DNA from: Botryosphaeria dothidea
Taxonomy: Eukaryota; Ascomycota; Dothideomycetes; Botryosphaeriales; Botryosphaeriaceae
NCBI GenBank assembly: GCA_011503125.2
Contig: WWBZ02000062.1
Span: 310,001 to 374,000 of the forward strand
Length of the DNA stretch: 64,000 nt
Direction of reading: 5' to 3'
Part shown: positions 20,887-31,605 of the stretch, in pieces
Numbering within the stretch: the stretch's first letter is position 1
Layout of the letters: the number at the start of each line of letters is the position of its first letter
Made by a program: the position numbers and the translations under genes
Notes under the pieces: generated by a model
Databases searched by the model: none
What the model saw: only the letters and a program-made list of their open reading frames with translations
Told to the model about the DNA's origin: nothing

Positions 20887-21255
20887 ATGGTCCTCGTCTC
20901 TGTCGCTGCCGTCGCCGCACTTCTCTCCACTACCGCCTACGCCTGGACCGGCCATGCCGCAAAAGAGTGCCGCAAAATAACGCCAAAGTCACGTTCAAGT
21001 GAGGATAGGAGCTATATGAGAGATCCCAACACCGGCAATTGCTTCGTCTCGCTCGACGTCTGCATGGACTACTACCACCCGAGCCCGTCCGAAATGTATA
21101 TTCTCTTGACGAACAAGGGGCACAATGCTTTCGTGTGCTTGAGCGACGACAATAACTGGCAGAGCTGTGTGCAGACCAGCGCGGGTGTTCCTTGTAACGC
21201 TGGAGTTCCCATCAGCGGCGCGAGGATATACGCGTCCCTACACCTTACTCTCTAA
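20887..21255 (+). CDS. Small secreted cysteine-containing protein (effector-like)
   Basis: An intronless 122-codon frame with a clear signal peptide (MVLVSVAAVAALLSTTAYA) and a mature part of about 103 residues holding six cysteines, enough for three disulfides. No domain was recognised. Upstream lies the AT-rich island, the kind of location in which fungal effector candidates are often found, but expression and function are unknown. A longer frame downstream was not found; the stop follows LHLTL. The internal stretch near 20975-20995 resembles a weak splice donor context, so the N-terminal half could be spliced differently. Confidence 0.6.
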   Translation: MVLVSVAAVAALLSTTAYAWTGHAAKECRKITPKSRSSEDRSYMRDPNTGNCFVSLDVCMDYYHPSPSEMYILLTNKGHNAFVCLSDDNNWQSCVQTSAGVPCNAGVPISGARIYASLHLTL

Positions 21256-21364
21256 GCATGGAACTAAGAGTCATGTAAATATCTTAATCCGAATGTCCAA
21301 ACAATCATCTTGCCATTCAGAGTTATTTTATGCATACTACTCTGAGGTCGGCGAGAAATATGAT

Positions 21365-21945
21365 TTACCATTTCGACGCATCATACTCCTGCATACGCGC
21401 AACATACTCCGGACCCGCCTGGACCCAACCCTTGATACCGCCCTCGAGCACAATGCTTTGCATGTCAGCATCTAGCCGTTCGCTCACATAGTCCGCGAAC
21501 CAGCCAGCGCAGCGCGGGCCGCGACCATTGGATGAGCCTTGACGGGTGTAAGCGTACACGAACTCAGAACAGAGGTGCCCGTCTTACCACACCACCAAAT
21601 GACCTTCGAGATGCCCGCAGCTTTGAAGATTGAATAGTGAGTTGGGATCGTATGGTAGAGGCTGTGAGCCGGCAAGTTGATTGCACCCTCTAGCGTACCG
21701 CCCTGCGCGTGCAGAGGTCAGGAGGTGCGGGATGGACGGCGGGAAGCCGGGGCAAGTACCTCGAAATCGGTACGTCGGACATCGACTAGCACGAAATCCT
21801 TTCCTGACTTCTCACCACGCTTCATCCTGTCCAACAGCTCTTCCCGGGCGATTTTGGGCAGGTTTTTGGTGCGGGGCTCCGGGTACGCCGCGTGCCATGG
21901 AACCTCGCCCGAAGTTCCCTCAGCTGCTTTTCCTTCTGTGGCCAT
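21365..21945 (-). CDS. Rhodanese-like arsenate reductase / CDC25-type phosphatase
   Basis: Small single-domain rhodanese-fold protein of the Acr2/Ych1 group, which reduce arsenate or act as phosphatases in the cytosol. Exons 21945-21760, 21702-21588 and 21537-21365; 157 residues. Splicing creates the active-site loop W-C-G-S-S-N-G-R, a C-x5-R signature; the Cys is the last full codon of exon 2 and the rest of the loop comes from exon 3. KDFVLVDVRRTDFEGGTLEGAINLP is the typical rhodanese entry, and LEGGIKGW closes the domain. Length is normal for the family. Arsenate reductase versus phosphatase activity cannot be told from sequence. The gene is monocistronic, converging with the small secreted protein gene 109 bp away. 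Confidence 0.85.
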
Positions 21946-22765
21946 GTTCTGGAGATAAAAGATCCCAACTCAGATAGATGCGGATGGATCTTGAGGGATG
22001 CGAAGTGCAGACAGAGAGAAGTGAGGGGCACTGATTAGCTCGGACCCTTGAAGTGGGGTCGTCACTGACTGTCGCTGATTGGTCAAACTCGGCAGGGAAC
22101 ATAGGCAGTAAGGCATGAAAGTAAGCAATGAATGCAGGTGTCCCGGCTTGTAACTGAGCACTGGAGTGTAGACAGACCTGATTATGAAACCAATGAGAAG
22201 CTTACCCGGCCTATTGTTTCAGCCATTCATGAACAATAACGTCAAACCTTCGAAGTGTTGATCAGCTATTTTGCTATTCTCACCAACCATACATGACAAT
22301 AAAAAACAAATGATTCAAACAGATTCATAGCTACTATCAGATTAGTGCAATGGTAAGAGCAGCTGGAGAATCATCAGGAAACCCAGGGAAACTTTGGTTC
22401 CTCAATCCGGAAATGCATTACACGTTCACAACAAACAGCTTGATGTTGCACCGTTTGTGAAACCTGAGGTGAAGCTATACACAATACCTGGGTGAGCGAC
22501 CATAGTGACTCAGACCTCCCGCTACCGCAGTATTGTAAGCCAAAAGTGAATATTCACCATTTCGTCACAATACCACCTCAATAGCACAATAGCCCAAGAT
22601 AAAACTACAATAGCACAATAGCTCCACGAAACATAAAACCGCCCACCACCCACTACTGCCCCTGATATCATTCCTTCCACCGACAACACCATCACACTCC
22701 ACACCATCACTTTCCACATCAACAACATTGACAAAAACAACAACAACACCACCACCACCACCAAC
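21946..22765. other. Intergenic, 0.8 kb, divergent promoter region
   Basis: Promoters for the rhodanese gene (minus) and the hypothetical gene (plus). A CAA/CCA-rich leader runs from about 22735 to the start codon. A weakly tRNA-like stretch near 22345-22420 was rejected. No gene is seen. Confidence 0.5.
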
Positions 22766-23851
22766 ATGACCGCCCAACCGCGCACCCGGCCGCTGGACGA
22801 GCCAACCACCAACCAATCCCTCACCCTGCTCACCGCCCACTGGGGCCCCAACCCGCGGGACTGGCAGCCCGCCGCGCCGCACGCCTACGCCGACGCCGCC
22901 ACCCCCTCGACCTGGCCGACCAGCACGCCCGCCGCGCTCGCCCACCTCGCCCAAGTCTCCGGCGGCGCGCCCCGGCGCACCGCCGCGCTCACGACGCTGG
23001 CCGCCGTGATCCGCGAGCGCGTCGCCAGGGCGCGCGGCACCAAGAAGAACAAGAACAAGGACGACGACGACCCGCCGCAGCACGCCCTGCCGGCCGACAT
23101 CCGCACCGCCGCCGCGCGCCTGTCGCTGCTCAACCCCGACGCCACGTACCCGCGCGCCCGCACCACCACCATCACCCCCGCCGACGGCTTCGTCCCGCAG
23201 AACCCCGAGGCCCCGCACACGACGTCGAGCGACGCACGGTATCCCGTCGGCACGCGGCCGACGCGGCGCGCGCGCAGCGCAGTGGCGGCCGGGGACGAGG
23301 CGTTCCTGCTGGACTTCGACGGGGAGGAGGCGCGGTGGGAGGGCAAGGCGCTGAAGCTCAGGCGGGCGGAGGAGGGCGGGGAGATTGACTGGCGGTGGTG
23401 GGGGCGGTCGTTCGACGCGGGCTACGGGCCGGAGAGGGAGAAGAAGAGGAGGTGCGGGCCCATGCCGTCGCCGCCGCCGCTCGAGAGGAGCAGGGAGCCC
23501 GGCGAGCCGGGGACGAGGGAGTGGGTGGAGAGGGTGGAGGCGCGGCGGCGGGAGGACCGGGCGGTGCTGGCGGCGAGGGTGGGGGAGGGCGGCGGCGAGA
23601 GCGCGGCGGCGGCGAGGATGAGGGCGCAGGATCGGATTATTGCGGGGCTGGTGGCGGAGAATGAGCGGTTGAGGGGGAACGGGGAGAGGTGGGCGCTGCA
23701 GAAGAAGATTCGGGAGCTGGAGGCCGAGTTGAGGGAGCGGGATAGGGTGGAGAAGGAGAGGGAGGAGGCGGCCAGGAAGAAGGCTGAGGAGAGGGAGCGC
23801 GTCCTGAAGGCATTCGAGGAGGCGGAGGACGTAGTGGTGTTCGATTCGTAG
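22766..23851 (+). CDS. Hypothetical protein with C-terminal coiled coil
   Basis: Intronless 361-residue protein of unknown function. The start ATG follows a CCACCAACAACATG-like leader. Residues 1-80 are Pro/Thr/Ala-rich, with WGPNPRDWQP and HLAQVSGG; about 90-105 is a Lys/Asp run; about 185-220 is acidic and contains FLLDFDGEEARWEGKAL; the last 110 residues are Glu/Arg/Lys-rich and heptad-like (AENERLRG ... IRELEAELRERD), predicting a coiled coil. GC content at third positions is very high, which produces long antisense shadow frames. No enzymatic motif is seen. It is probably a fungal-specific cytosolic or nuclear scaffold. Confidence 0.7.
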   Translation: MTAQPRTRPLDEPTTNQSLTLLTAHWGPNPRDWQPAAPHAYADAATPSTWPTSTPAALAHLAQVSGGAPRRTAALTTLAAVIRERVARARGTKKNKNKDDDDPPQHALPADIRTAAARLSLLNPDATYPRARTTTITPADGFVPQNPEAPHTTSSDARYPVGTRPTRRARSAVAAGDEAFLLDFDGEEARWEGKALKLRRAEEGGEIDWRWWGRSFDAGYGPEREKKRRCGPMPSPPPLERSREPGEPGTREWVERVEARRREDRAVLAARVGEGGGESAAAARMRAQDRIIAGLVAENERLRGNGERWALQKKIRELEAELRERDRVEKEREEAARKKAEERERVLKAFEEAEDVVVFDS

Positions 23852-24246
23852 GGAGGTAAAGCAAGCGTCCATCAGCTTGTCAAACACTTCCTGTCTAGAT
23901 CAACACTTCATTTGGACGTTCAGTTCTTTCTCAGTTGGCTTACCGGTTCTGGACGATGAGGTAGTGTGGGCTTTCGGAGAGCCGGGAGACTACACTTTGC
24001 TGTCCAAGCTTGGTTTTTTCGGTGACGGTGATCAGATATGGACACTGGAGACGTCACCTGGTCAAAATATCATTTCATTCTCCACGAGTAAAACAGTGCC
24101 ATGCTTTGCAAAAGCCAAACCGAGTCTCCAGCTCGCTATCTCAGAAAGAAAAAAAAGTCTCATCAAAGCCATGAGCACCAGACACCCGATGCAATCGTAA
24201 CAAAAACAGCCCACCCATAGAAAACAACCCAGCAACCAAGCCTCCT
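23852..24246. other. Intergenic, 0.4 kb, between converging genes
   Basis: Shared 3' flanks of two converging genes. No gene or repeat was seen. Confidence 0.5.
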
Positions 24247-26175
24247 TTACCGCCACGGACTGCTCGCACTCGCACCACCCATGTCCACGCTCTCAAACTC
24301 CATCTCCCACTCATCCACCTCCCTGAACTTCCTCGCCGCCGCATCCAGCTCCTTACTCTTGATCGCAGCTTCCCTCATCTCGCTCGTCTCGACCACGTCC
24401 TCGTCGCCATCGCTCTCCTCGCCGCCATTATCGACGTAAATCGATGCATTCCCATCCTGGTTCTCCTTGTCGCTCGACATGCGCTGGTTGCGGCCGTACG
24501 TCCTGCTGAGGCGCTTGCCCTTCCCCTTCTCTGGCAATGCTGCTCCGGCAATCTTCTTGCCTCGCACCGTGCTATCAGAAGCTTTCGGCGCCGCAGATGC
24601 GGTCTTCCTGCCCTTTCTCTTCGTTGTCGGCGGCGGGGTGCTATGAAGCTCGTCTTCGTCCGCGCTCTCTTCTTCGGCGACTTCCTCTTCATCCTCGACG
24701 TCAGAGCTGGGGATCTCGAACGTGTTGGCCGCGGCCTTGGCTGTGCGTGGAGCGAGTTTCTTCCGACGGCGTGGGAGGAGGGACTGCAATGTTGCGGTAG
24801 ACAGGGACATGGCTTTCATTTTCCTTGCTGGTGCTTTCTTTCGTGTTATGCGTGTGCGCACGGGGGTATCAGTGGCGGTGTCGGAGTCGGAGTCAGAGGA
24901 GAGCGGATCTGCAGTGTGATCTTCTTCGATATTCTTTGCCTTCTGCCGTGTAGATCTGCCGCTGTAGGTAACGCTTTCGCGGACGCTCCGACGAGGACGT
25001 TTTGCTGGCGCTTCTTCGGGTTCGGGTTCGGGTTCGGCGATAACTGAGGACAGGATGGAGGTAGATGACCTTGTATCGCTGACGACCACCGCGGTGGCGG
25101 CTGTATCTCCCTCTGCCTCCTCTTCCTCAGGCTCGGGTTGCGTATCCGCCACGACCTGCGGCAAGTCGGACGCCTCCGAGTAGAGATGCTCCGACGACGT
25201 AGCCCGCACCCTAGACGGCTCGCCTTGCTCCTCGACCGGCGGCGAAGACCTCGGGACTTGCACTTCCTCCGTCTCGCGCTCCGCCAGCTTCCTCTTCCTC
25301 GAGCTCGACGTCCTCGGCTCCGACCCAAGCGCTGTGGATCCCTTCTTCAGATTCAACGGCGTACTCTCATGATCTGGCTCGAAGTCGCCGAGACTGTAAT
25401 CCAGCGTCAACGCGCTGTCCTCCTCGCTCCCATCCCCACCATCCTCCACATCGCTCTGCTGCATCATCCGCAGCAGACTCGGCTGCCTCTTCCGCCTCTT
25501 AAACATGCTCAGCGCCAACACGCTCGTCTCCCCCGCCGCCGGTGTCCCCTGCGCCTTGACCGCGCTCGGCGGCGCATTCCAGTGGCTGCTCGACGCCCTG
25601 CGCACCCTGCTCGCCGTCCCCGGCACGGGCGGTAAGGAAGACTCGCGCCTCCTACCCCTCGCATCACCAGCATCCTCGGGAGCCTTCTCCTTCTCCGCAT
25701 CGTCTTCCACGGCCGCATTGCCCTTCATCGCCTCCTCCCTCCTCCGCCTCAGCCCCTCCAGTGCCTGTGCCTGCTCCTTGCCCGCGCCGACCTTCTTCTT
25801 CTTCGTCCGCGCGACCCTTCCGCCACGGGCTTCGCCCAGCCCGCCCGTCATGACGTACTCCTCCGGCCGGGTCTGCTGCTCGCGGTTCCTGTTCCTGAAG
25901 AGGCGCGCGGGCCGGCTCGAGATGGCGAGGGCGTCGCTGTCGTTTCCGCTGTCGCTGGCGTCTTCATCGTCGTTGGCGCCGTCGGTGTGAGGGCGGGTGG
26001 TGCGCGCGAGTGGTTTGGTGCGGCGGTGCGCGAGGACGGTCTTCGATGCGGAGGCGGCTGCGGACGGTGGTGCTGCTGCATCGGGTGCTGTGGTGCGAGT
26101 GGCTGTGGAGGTCGCTGCGGTGGACCGGGTCGCAGCAGCAGCAGCAGCAGCGCGCGTGCTGCGCTTCGGTGGCAT
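24247..26175 (-). CDS. Hypothetical low-complexity nuclear-type protein
   Basis: Intronless 642-residue frame from the ATG at 26175 (MPPKRSTRAAAAAAATRS). It is dominated by low complexity: an N-terminal Ala/Thr/Arg-rich stretch including an Ala run coded by a GCT/GCA repeat, many Lys/Arg clusters that look like nuclear localisation signals, and Glu/Asp/Ser blocks including a Pro-Glu repeat near 25015-25035. The only globular-looking part is the extreme C terminus (last 45 residues, with SKELDAAARKFREVDEWEMEFESV), which looks conserved and helix-forming. It could be a chromatin-associated adaptor with a short C-terminal binding motif, but no family was recognised. Confidence 0.7.
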   Translation of the reverse strand: MPPKRSTRAAAAAAATRSTAATSTATRTTAPDAAAPPSAAASASKTVLAHRRTKPLARTTRPHTDGANDDEDASDSGNDSDALAISSRPARLFRNRNREQQTRPEEYVMTGGLGEARGGRVARTKKKKVGAGKEQAQALEGLRRRREEAMKGNAAVEDDAEKEKAPEDAGDARGRRRESSLPPVPGTASRVRRASSSHWNAPPSAVKAQGTPAAGETSVLALSMFKRRKRQPSLLRMMQQSDVEDGGDGSEEDSALTLDYSLGDFEPDHESTPLNLKKGSTALGSEPRTSSSRKRKLAERETEEVQVPRSSPPVEEQGEPSRVRATSSEHLYSEASDLPQVVADTQPEPEEEEAEGDTAATAVVVSDTRSSTSILSSVIAEPEPEPEEAPAKRPRRSVRESVTYSGRSTRQKAKNIEEDHTADPLSSDSDSDTATDTPVRTRITRKKAPARKMKAMSLSTATLQSLLPRRRKKLAPRTAKAAANTFEIPSSDVEDEEEVAEEESADEDELHSTPPPTTKRKGRKTASAAPKASDSTVRGKKIAGAALPEKGKGKRLSRTYGRNQRMSSDKENQDGNASIYVDNGGEESDGDEDVVETSEMREAAIKSKELDAAARKFREVDEWEMEFESVDMGGASASSPWR

Positions 26176-26731
26176 GGTGTGGTGTGTTGTAGGGTTGAGA
26201 TTGTCGCAAAAGTGCGGGATGTGCAATTGAGGGCGACGACTGCGTCTATGCGATCGCGGTCGATACTCTGGATGTTGTGCGCGTCGGGTGTGGTTGGGTC
26301 CGTCACTTTCTCGGTGGTGTGCGCGGGGCGAGGGATGGATTGGAAGATTGTATGGTTCGGCGGTGTTGACGTGTTAGACGCGTTTGCCGGCTAGGCGTTT
26401 TTCGACGCGTCGCACGTGACCGTCAACTCGGTGCCCCAACACCTCAGTAGACAGTACAGAAAAATATGTTTCAGTAAATTTGCATTGATTCGACCGTCGA
26501 TACAGATGCTCCAGCACAGATGCTATTTGAGCTTGATCATTCTCCCATCAATTCCAGCTGCCGCTGGTTGAGGCTGGATCCGACAACCACCAAGACGACA
26601 TGCAAACACCTACCCAAGGAGCGTGGTTCAGTTTTCATTTTCTCAATCCAGCATGTCCGTACTCATTTCCAGAGCACCCAAACATTCTCCATTTGTGGAC
26701 CTCTCATCAGCCATGACCGTCAGACTCCCAT
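26176..26731. other. Intergenic, 0.55 kb
   Basis: Promoter of the hypothetical gene to the left and 3' flank of the aminopeptidase gene to the right. No gene is seen. Confidence 0.5.
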
Positions 26732-28880
26732 TTACGAATCCCCAAAAAGATCCTTCTCCACCATCGCCCTGCAGATGGGGTGATAAAAGTCCCTGTTCCG
26801 CTCAAACGTCTGCTTCGCGAGCTCAAAATCCGCCTCCTTCAGCCCCCTGTACAGCGGCCTCACGAACTTCATGCGGCCGACGACCGCCAGCAGCTCGGCC
26901 GTCGGCTGGTACACGCTCCTGGTCTTGCTCTTCAGGCCAATGACAAAGAACCTCGAGACGATCTCGACGTTCTGGCTGCTGGCGAAGCGGTAGTTCTGGC
27001 CCATCAGCTCGACGAGCTCGCTGTTCAGCGGCGCGTCCCACGTCTGGATCTTCTCGAGGAAGACGACGACCTGGTTGCCGGTCCACGACGCGATGTCGTC
27101 GGACGTGGGCTTGAAGTCGGATGCGTCGCCGGCGTTCGCCGCGTGCCAGCGGTCAGCCAGCTCGTAGCACACCTTGACGAGCGAGTCGTCGAAGTCCGGC
27201 TTGGGCGGGTAGCCCGGCGCGTAGAACCACGTGTTCCAGTCGAGGCTGTTGAGCGTCTCGCTGGCGTCCTTGTCGCCGGCGAAGAAGTCGAGCAGCGTGG
27301 CCTTGAAGTCGTACGAGTCGAGCGACTTGAACTTGTACTTGCCGAAGTAGTGCGGGATGAACCGGTCCCACTTGTCCTTGCCGACCAGCTTCTCGAGGTA
27401 GTACAGGAAGTTGAAGCCCTTCTCGTAGGGGATGGAAGAGAAGGCGTCGTCGGGGTCCTTGCCCTTCAGGTCGACCACCAGCTTGGTGAACTCGTGGTCC
27501 GTCCCGAGCCTCTCGACGGAATCCTGCAGGGCCTTCCAGCCGATGATGGCGGAGAAGTCGCGGTGGGGCTCGCCGTGGATGGCGGCCTGGATTCTACGCT
27601 CGAGGTAGGTGGTCCAACCCTCGTTGAGCCAGAAGTGCTCCCAGCTGGCGTTGCTCACCAGGTTACCACTCCAGCTGTGAGCAAGCTCGTGGGCAATGAC
27701 GTCAATATTCTGCTTGTCGCCGCTGATAATGGTTGGTGTAGCGAAGGTAAAGATGGGGTTCTCCATGCCACCGTAAGGAAAGCTGTTGGGGAGGACCAGC
27801 ACATTGTAAGTGGTCCAGGCATAATCGTACACGATCTTCTCCGCAGCCTCAAGGAACTTCTCCATGTCATTCTCAAGCTCCCACTTGCAGCCAATCAGCT
27901 CTTCAGGACCGGTCCAAACGGTGCTACGGGGTCCAATGGAAGCGCTGGCGAGGTCACCGGATGCAACGGCAAACAGGTAGCTAGGGATTGGGATCTGCTG
28001 CTTGAAAGTGTACAGCAGCGTACCAGACGCGCCATCCTTGCCAGCCTGGAATTCTTTGGCACCAGTCGGCAGACCACTGGCTAGAACAGGGAGCGGGGAG
28101 CGGATGTTGAAGTCAACCGTCGACTTCACATCAGGGGTATCCTGGCAAGGGAACACGGACCTGGCGTGGATAGCCTGGCACTGAGAGAACATGTAAGGAT
28201 GCTTCTTGTTCGAGGTCTGGGCAGGGGTCATCCACTGCAGGGCGGTGCACTGCTCGGTGGTGCTGAGCGAGATGTCGATAGCAATCTGCTTGTCCTTCTC
28301 TACGCCCTTGCCCAGCTTTATCGAAAGCGGGCTGCCGTAGGGCTCAAATCGAGCGCCTACGTCCCACTTCGCAGACTCGCCATCGACTTTGACGTCCTTG
28401 ACATCGAGGTAGCTATATGATATCAGCATGTAGTACACGTGATATTCCTGATCCTTGAAGATAGCAATCCAGAATATGGAAATGATACATGTGGAGAGTT
28501 GGAGCATACATCAAGATACAGACGTACACATAAACTTATAACACCTGGCTGAGGATGATTGCTTCAACCCCACGAGTAACGAGATGGCCATACCTTGTGT
28601 CCAACACCACCTCGTCCGCCTCCTTCTCAGTCAAACTCTTCAGCAGCAACACGACATTCCCCCAAAGCCTCTTCTTCTCGAAATCAATCTCCAGGTTCGC
28701 CGTCGTGTGGGTGGTGATGAAATTGTGATAGTTGCTCAGCGTGTTCGGATCCCGCGGCGTCTTGACCTCCAGCGCCTGGGCGGGCGTGTAGCGCGTAACC
28801 ATGGTGCGGGATTGCTGGCGGTAGAGCAGGTATAAGACCGAACGGGGTACTTGCGGCAAGTACGATCGCAGACGGTTCAT
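26732..28880 (-). CDS. LAP2: Leukotriene A4 hydrolase-type aminopeptidase (M1 family)
   Basis: Zinc metallopeptidase releasing N-terminal residues from peptides; fungal LTA4H relatives also have epoxide hydrolase activity. Exons 28880-28594 and 28412-26732 around a 181-nt intron; 655 residues. The zinc site is H337-E-L-A-H341 with Glu360 in NEGWT, and the exopeptidase motif GGMENP precedes it. A C-terminal helical LTA4H domain completes the usual length. From the first ATG, the N terminus MNRLRSYLPQVPRSVLYLLYRQQSR is Arg-rich and lacks acidic residues, resembling a mitochondrial presequence; a second ATG at 28802 (MVTRYTPAQ) would give the cytosolic form, so one gene may supply two compartments through alternative starts. 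All key residues are present and the gene looks intact. Confidence 0.93.
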
Positions 28881-29695
28881 CGACGGGCCTGCGATGGAGA
28901 GAAGGAAGGAAAAGAAGGAGAATGAGGTGGTGGTTGAAGCGGCCGGAGGTGGGACGGGTTGTCATTGGCGGGACGCGCCGGGCGGTGGAGTGTTTGATCC
29001 ACGCGAGACAGCGCGTTAGTCAGAATTAGGAATGTGGGAGCACCGAAGCTTGTGGTGCACGTCTCTAATGTAACACTGAGCCGAGCATTGCGAGATGGAA
29101 AGGCAGAAATTTTTGTTCCAGGCGGTTCCGAGAATTGACGCACCGCAAAAAGGTGTGCGTCGAGGAGATGCCAGCGGAAAATCTGTATTCCACATCAGAC
29201 ACGAGAGGCATGTACACTACAACAGAAAATCATCACTCCATTTCTCCTCACTATGCTACAAGCACATTGCCCCGATGCTTCGAGACTTGCCAAAACGTGG
29301 ATCTTAACCACTTTTCCGCCGTGCCCAAGAAACCTCCCTTTTCGTATCTACCACCCATTTCCACGCAATGCTACCTTATGATCAGAAAAGGAAAAGAAAA
29401 CGGAAACAAAGACCGTGCTTCCATGGTTGTGCTTTCATCACTGTCGTTGAGTTGCTCCCCTTTTGCACCGATTAATGCCTCCTCAGATACGTGCTCGAAG
29501 TTCCTCTTATCTGGAACAAAATTCTTCCAAAAACCCGCGAACAATGAAGTGAAGATAAGGGAAATATCGTGTCGCACGGCAGAATAGTGATGGACATGCG
29601 CATGGGTCGCAGACGAGGGCCAACCAGTCGTACTCTGTGCGCCGACCATGAGACGTGAAGATGGACGTCAATAGTTGCTATGACGTGTTCTGGAT
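28881..29695. other. Intergenic, 0.8 kb
   Basis: Promoter of the aminopeptidase gene and 3' flank of the RanBD gene. Small ORFs are not supported. No gene is seen. Confidence 0.5.
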
Positions 29696-31605
29696 TTACA
29701 TCTCCTGCTGAATAGCGGTGACCTTCTCCCAGAGTGCCTCCGCATTCTGCTGTTTCATCTGTCAAGTTGTCAGCATGAGCCTCCAGAACTCCACCCAGCA
29801 CGCAAAGCTTACCTTCAATTGCAGCATCTCAAGCTCGTTGCCATCGATAGTGCCCATGAAAAGAATAAGTCCGCTTGTAGGCTTCTCACCATGAACATCG
29901 CCAACTTTGAGTTCCTTCTGAATGGGCGAGTTCAGTACAACACGGTGGGAGCCATCCGCGCGCATGACGAAGCGTGCCTTCTTAGAAGATTTCTCGTCGT
30001 CATCCTCAGAGGATTGCTTGTGCACGTTAACCTTGAGGTTACCAAGGCCACGCTCCTTCCATTCCTTCTTGGACTCTGTAACCTTGACGAAGTTGTAGAG
30101 CTTGGCGCGGCAGACGAAAATAGTCTCCTCGTTCTCTTCTCCTGTTTCGACTGCAATTGAAGCATTAGAACTATCGTGGAGACCTCTAGTTGTTGGCATA
30201 CCATCTTGTTCGTAGAATCTTTCGTCCTTTGGATCCTCCTCGTTGGTGGGGCTCAGAACCTTCTCTTTGTCCTCACCACCAGCATCGTCACCAGAACCTT
30301 CCTCCTCATCTTTATCGTCCTTGGGCGCGCCGAATGGCTTTGCTGGCTTATCGCTCAGACCTGTGATCTTAGGACCACTACCACCGCCAAAGCCGGTGAG
30401 CTTGCCACCACTGCCGAATCCGCCGGCGAGACCTCCGCCGAGACCTCCACCGAGACCTCCACCAAGAGAACCAAACCCAGACGATGTAGCAGCAGCAAAG
30501 GGAGACTTACTCTCCGTTTTAGAAGACAGACTGCCGAATGAAGAAGGCGTGCTGCTGGTAAGACCGGTGATGGAGGGCTTCGCGGTGGCGGTTACAGATC
30601 CGAACGGACTGGACGCGGGCTTCGACGACGCAGCAAGAGCACCAAACCCAGACGTAGCAGAAGTGGCGAGAGCACCGAAACCAGAAGCCTTGAACGCACT
30701 TTCCGAAGTTTGTGGCTGGGAAGCAGTAGGGGTAGGAGATTTGCTGGCGGCTAGAGCGGCGAATGGCGACGTTGCGGACGTATTGGCAAAACCGCTTCCC
30801 TGTGGTATCTACATCAGTCAACGCCTGTCATAATCAATGGCGCTGATTTGGAACGTACCTTGATATCGGAGGGCTTGGCTGATTCAGTTCTCTCTTTCTC
30901 CGGCTCGGGGCTGTTACTGTCTCTGTGGCGCTTCGTTTTGGGTTCGTCACCGGATGTTTTGTCGCTCTTGTTGTTCTCAGTCTCGGTGGTATCCTTGATG
31001 TCGGAAGACGGCTTGTCCTCGTCCTCAAATTCCTCGCGATTCCGTTTGCCCTTTGGACTCAGCATACCCCTGCGCGTACGCTCCGCGGAGCTCGACGGTG
31101 AGACGGAGCGTTCCTTAATAGTACCATTCTTGTTGGTAGCGTCCTTCTCGCCGGAGGCCTTCCGTTTGGTCACCAATGGTTCTACAGTGGAGGCGGGGCC
31201 CCTTGAGCGCTTCCTTCCCTGCTTCTCCGCCGCAGCGCCCTGGCCTTCCATAAGCTCGAAGCTTCTCTTCTTCTTTAGACGGCCCCTTGGTTCCTCATTG
31301 TTGTCATTGTTCTCCGCGGCCTCAACGCCCTTAGAGGTGTCGGAAGCACCGGACATTTCGTGGTCGTCGTCGGAGAGCACTTGGCCTGAGCCGATGTTGG
31401 TCTGCTTCAGCTTTTCGCGTACGGGACGTTCAGCGCCTTCGGTATCGCTACCTTGGCCCAGACTCTTCAATGATCCCGATGATGCAACCCTATCGGCAGC
31501 AGTGATTCCGGTGGCTGTGTTCTCCAACGGCGTAACCTCTGGCTCATAAGCTTGCTCAGAGCGAGCCATCGTAAGGTCGGGTGGCGGATCGGTTTCGAAT
31601 GACAT
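29696..31605 (-). CDS. Yrb2/Nup50-like nuclear protein with FG repeats and Ran-binding domain
   Basis: Nuclear-transport cofactor that binds Ran-GTP and assists CRM1-dependent export. Exons 31605-30859, 30808-30202, 30150-29813 and 29758-29696; 584 residues. Residues 1-249 are charged and disordered, with several KKKR/KRHR-type nuclear localisation signals. The second exon supplies FG dipeptides in Ser/Thr/Gly-rich context (SGFGAL, SSFGSL, SGFGSLGGGLGGG), a nucleoporin-like segment. The third exon holds the RanBD1 fold, starting EETIFVCRAKLYNF and including the ARFVMRADGSHRVVLN strand. The last short exon ends LWEKVTAIQQEM, the usual C-terminal helix. The start is the ATG before SFETDPPPDL; another ATG 12 codons later is also possible. 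S. cerevisiae Yrb2 and S. pombe Hba1 share this layout. Confidence 0.9.

Noticed and set aside
22345..22420. tRNA-like sequence (D-arm-like TAGTGCAATGGTAAGAGC)
   Set aside because: The anticodon loop lacks the invariant T33 and the T-arm stem does not pair, so no cloverleaf forms by eye.
22565..23887. 440-codon minus-strand open frame
   Set aside because: Antisense shadow caused by the very GC-rich plus-strand hypothetical gene; low-complexity Pro/Arg/Leu.
26132..26152. CAG-type trinucleotide repeat as an expansion locus
   Set aside because: It simply encodes the Ala run of the minus-strand hypothetical protein.
26780..28084. 434-codon plus-strand open frame
   Set aside because: Antisense to the aminopeptidase, whose catalytic motifs are all on the minus strand.
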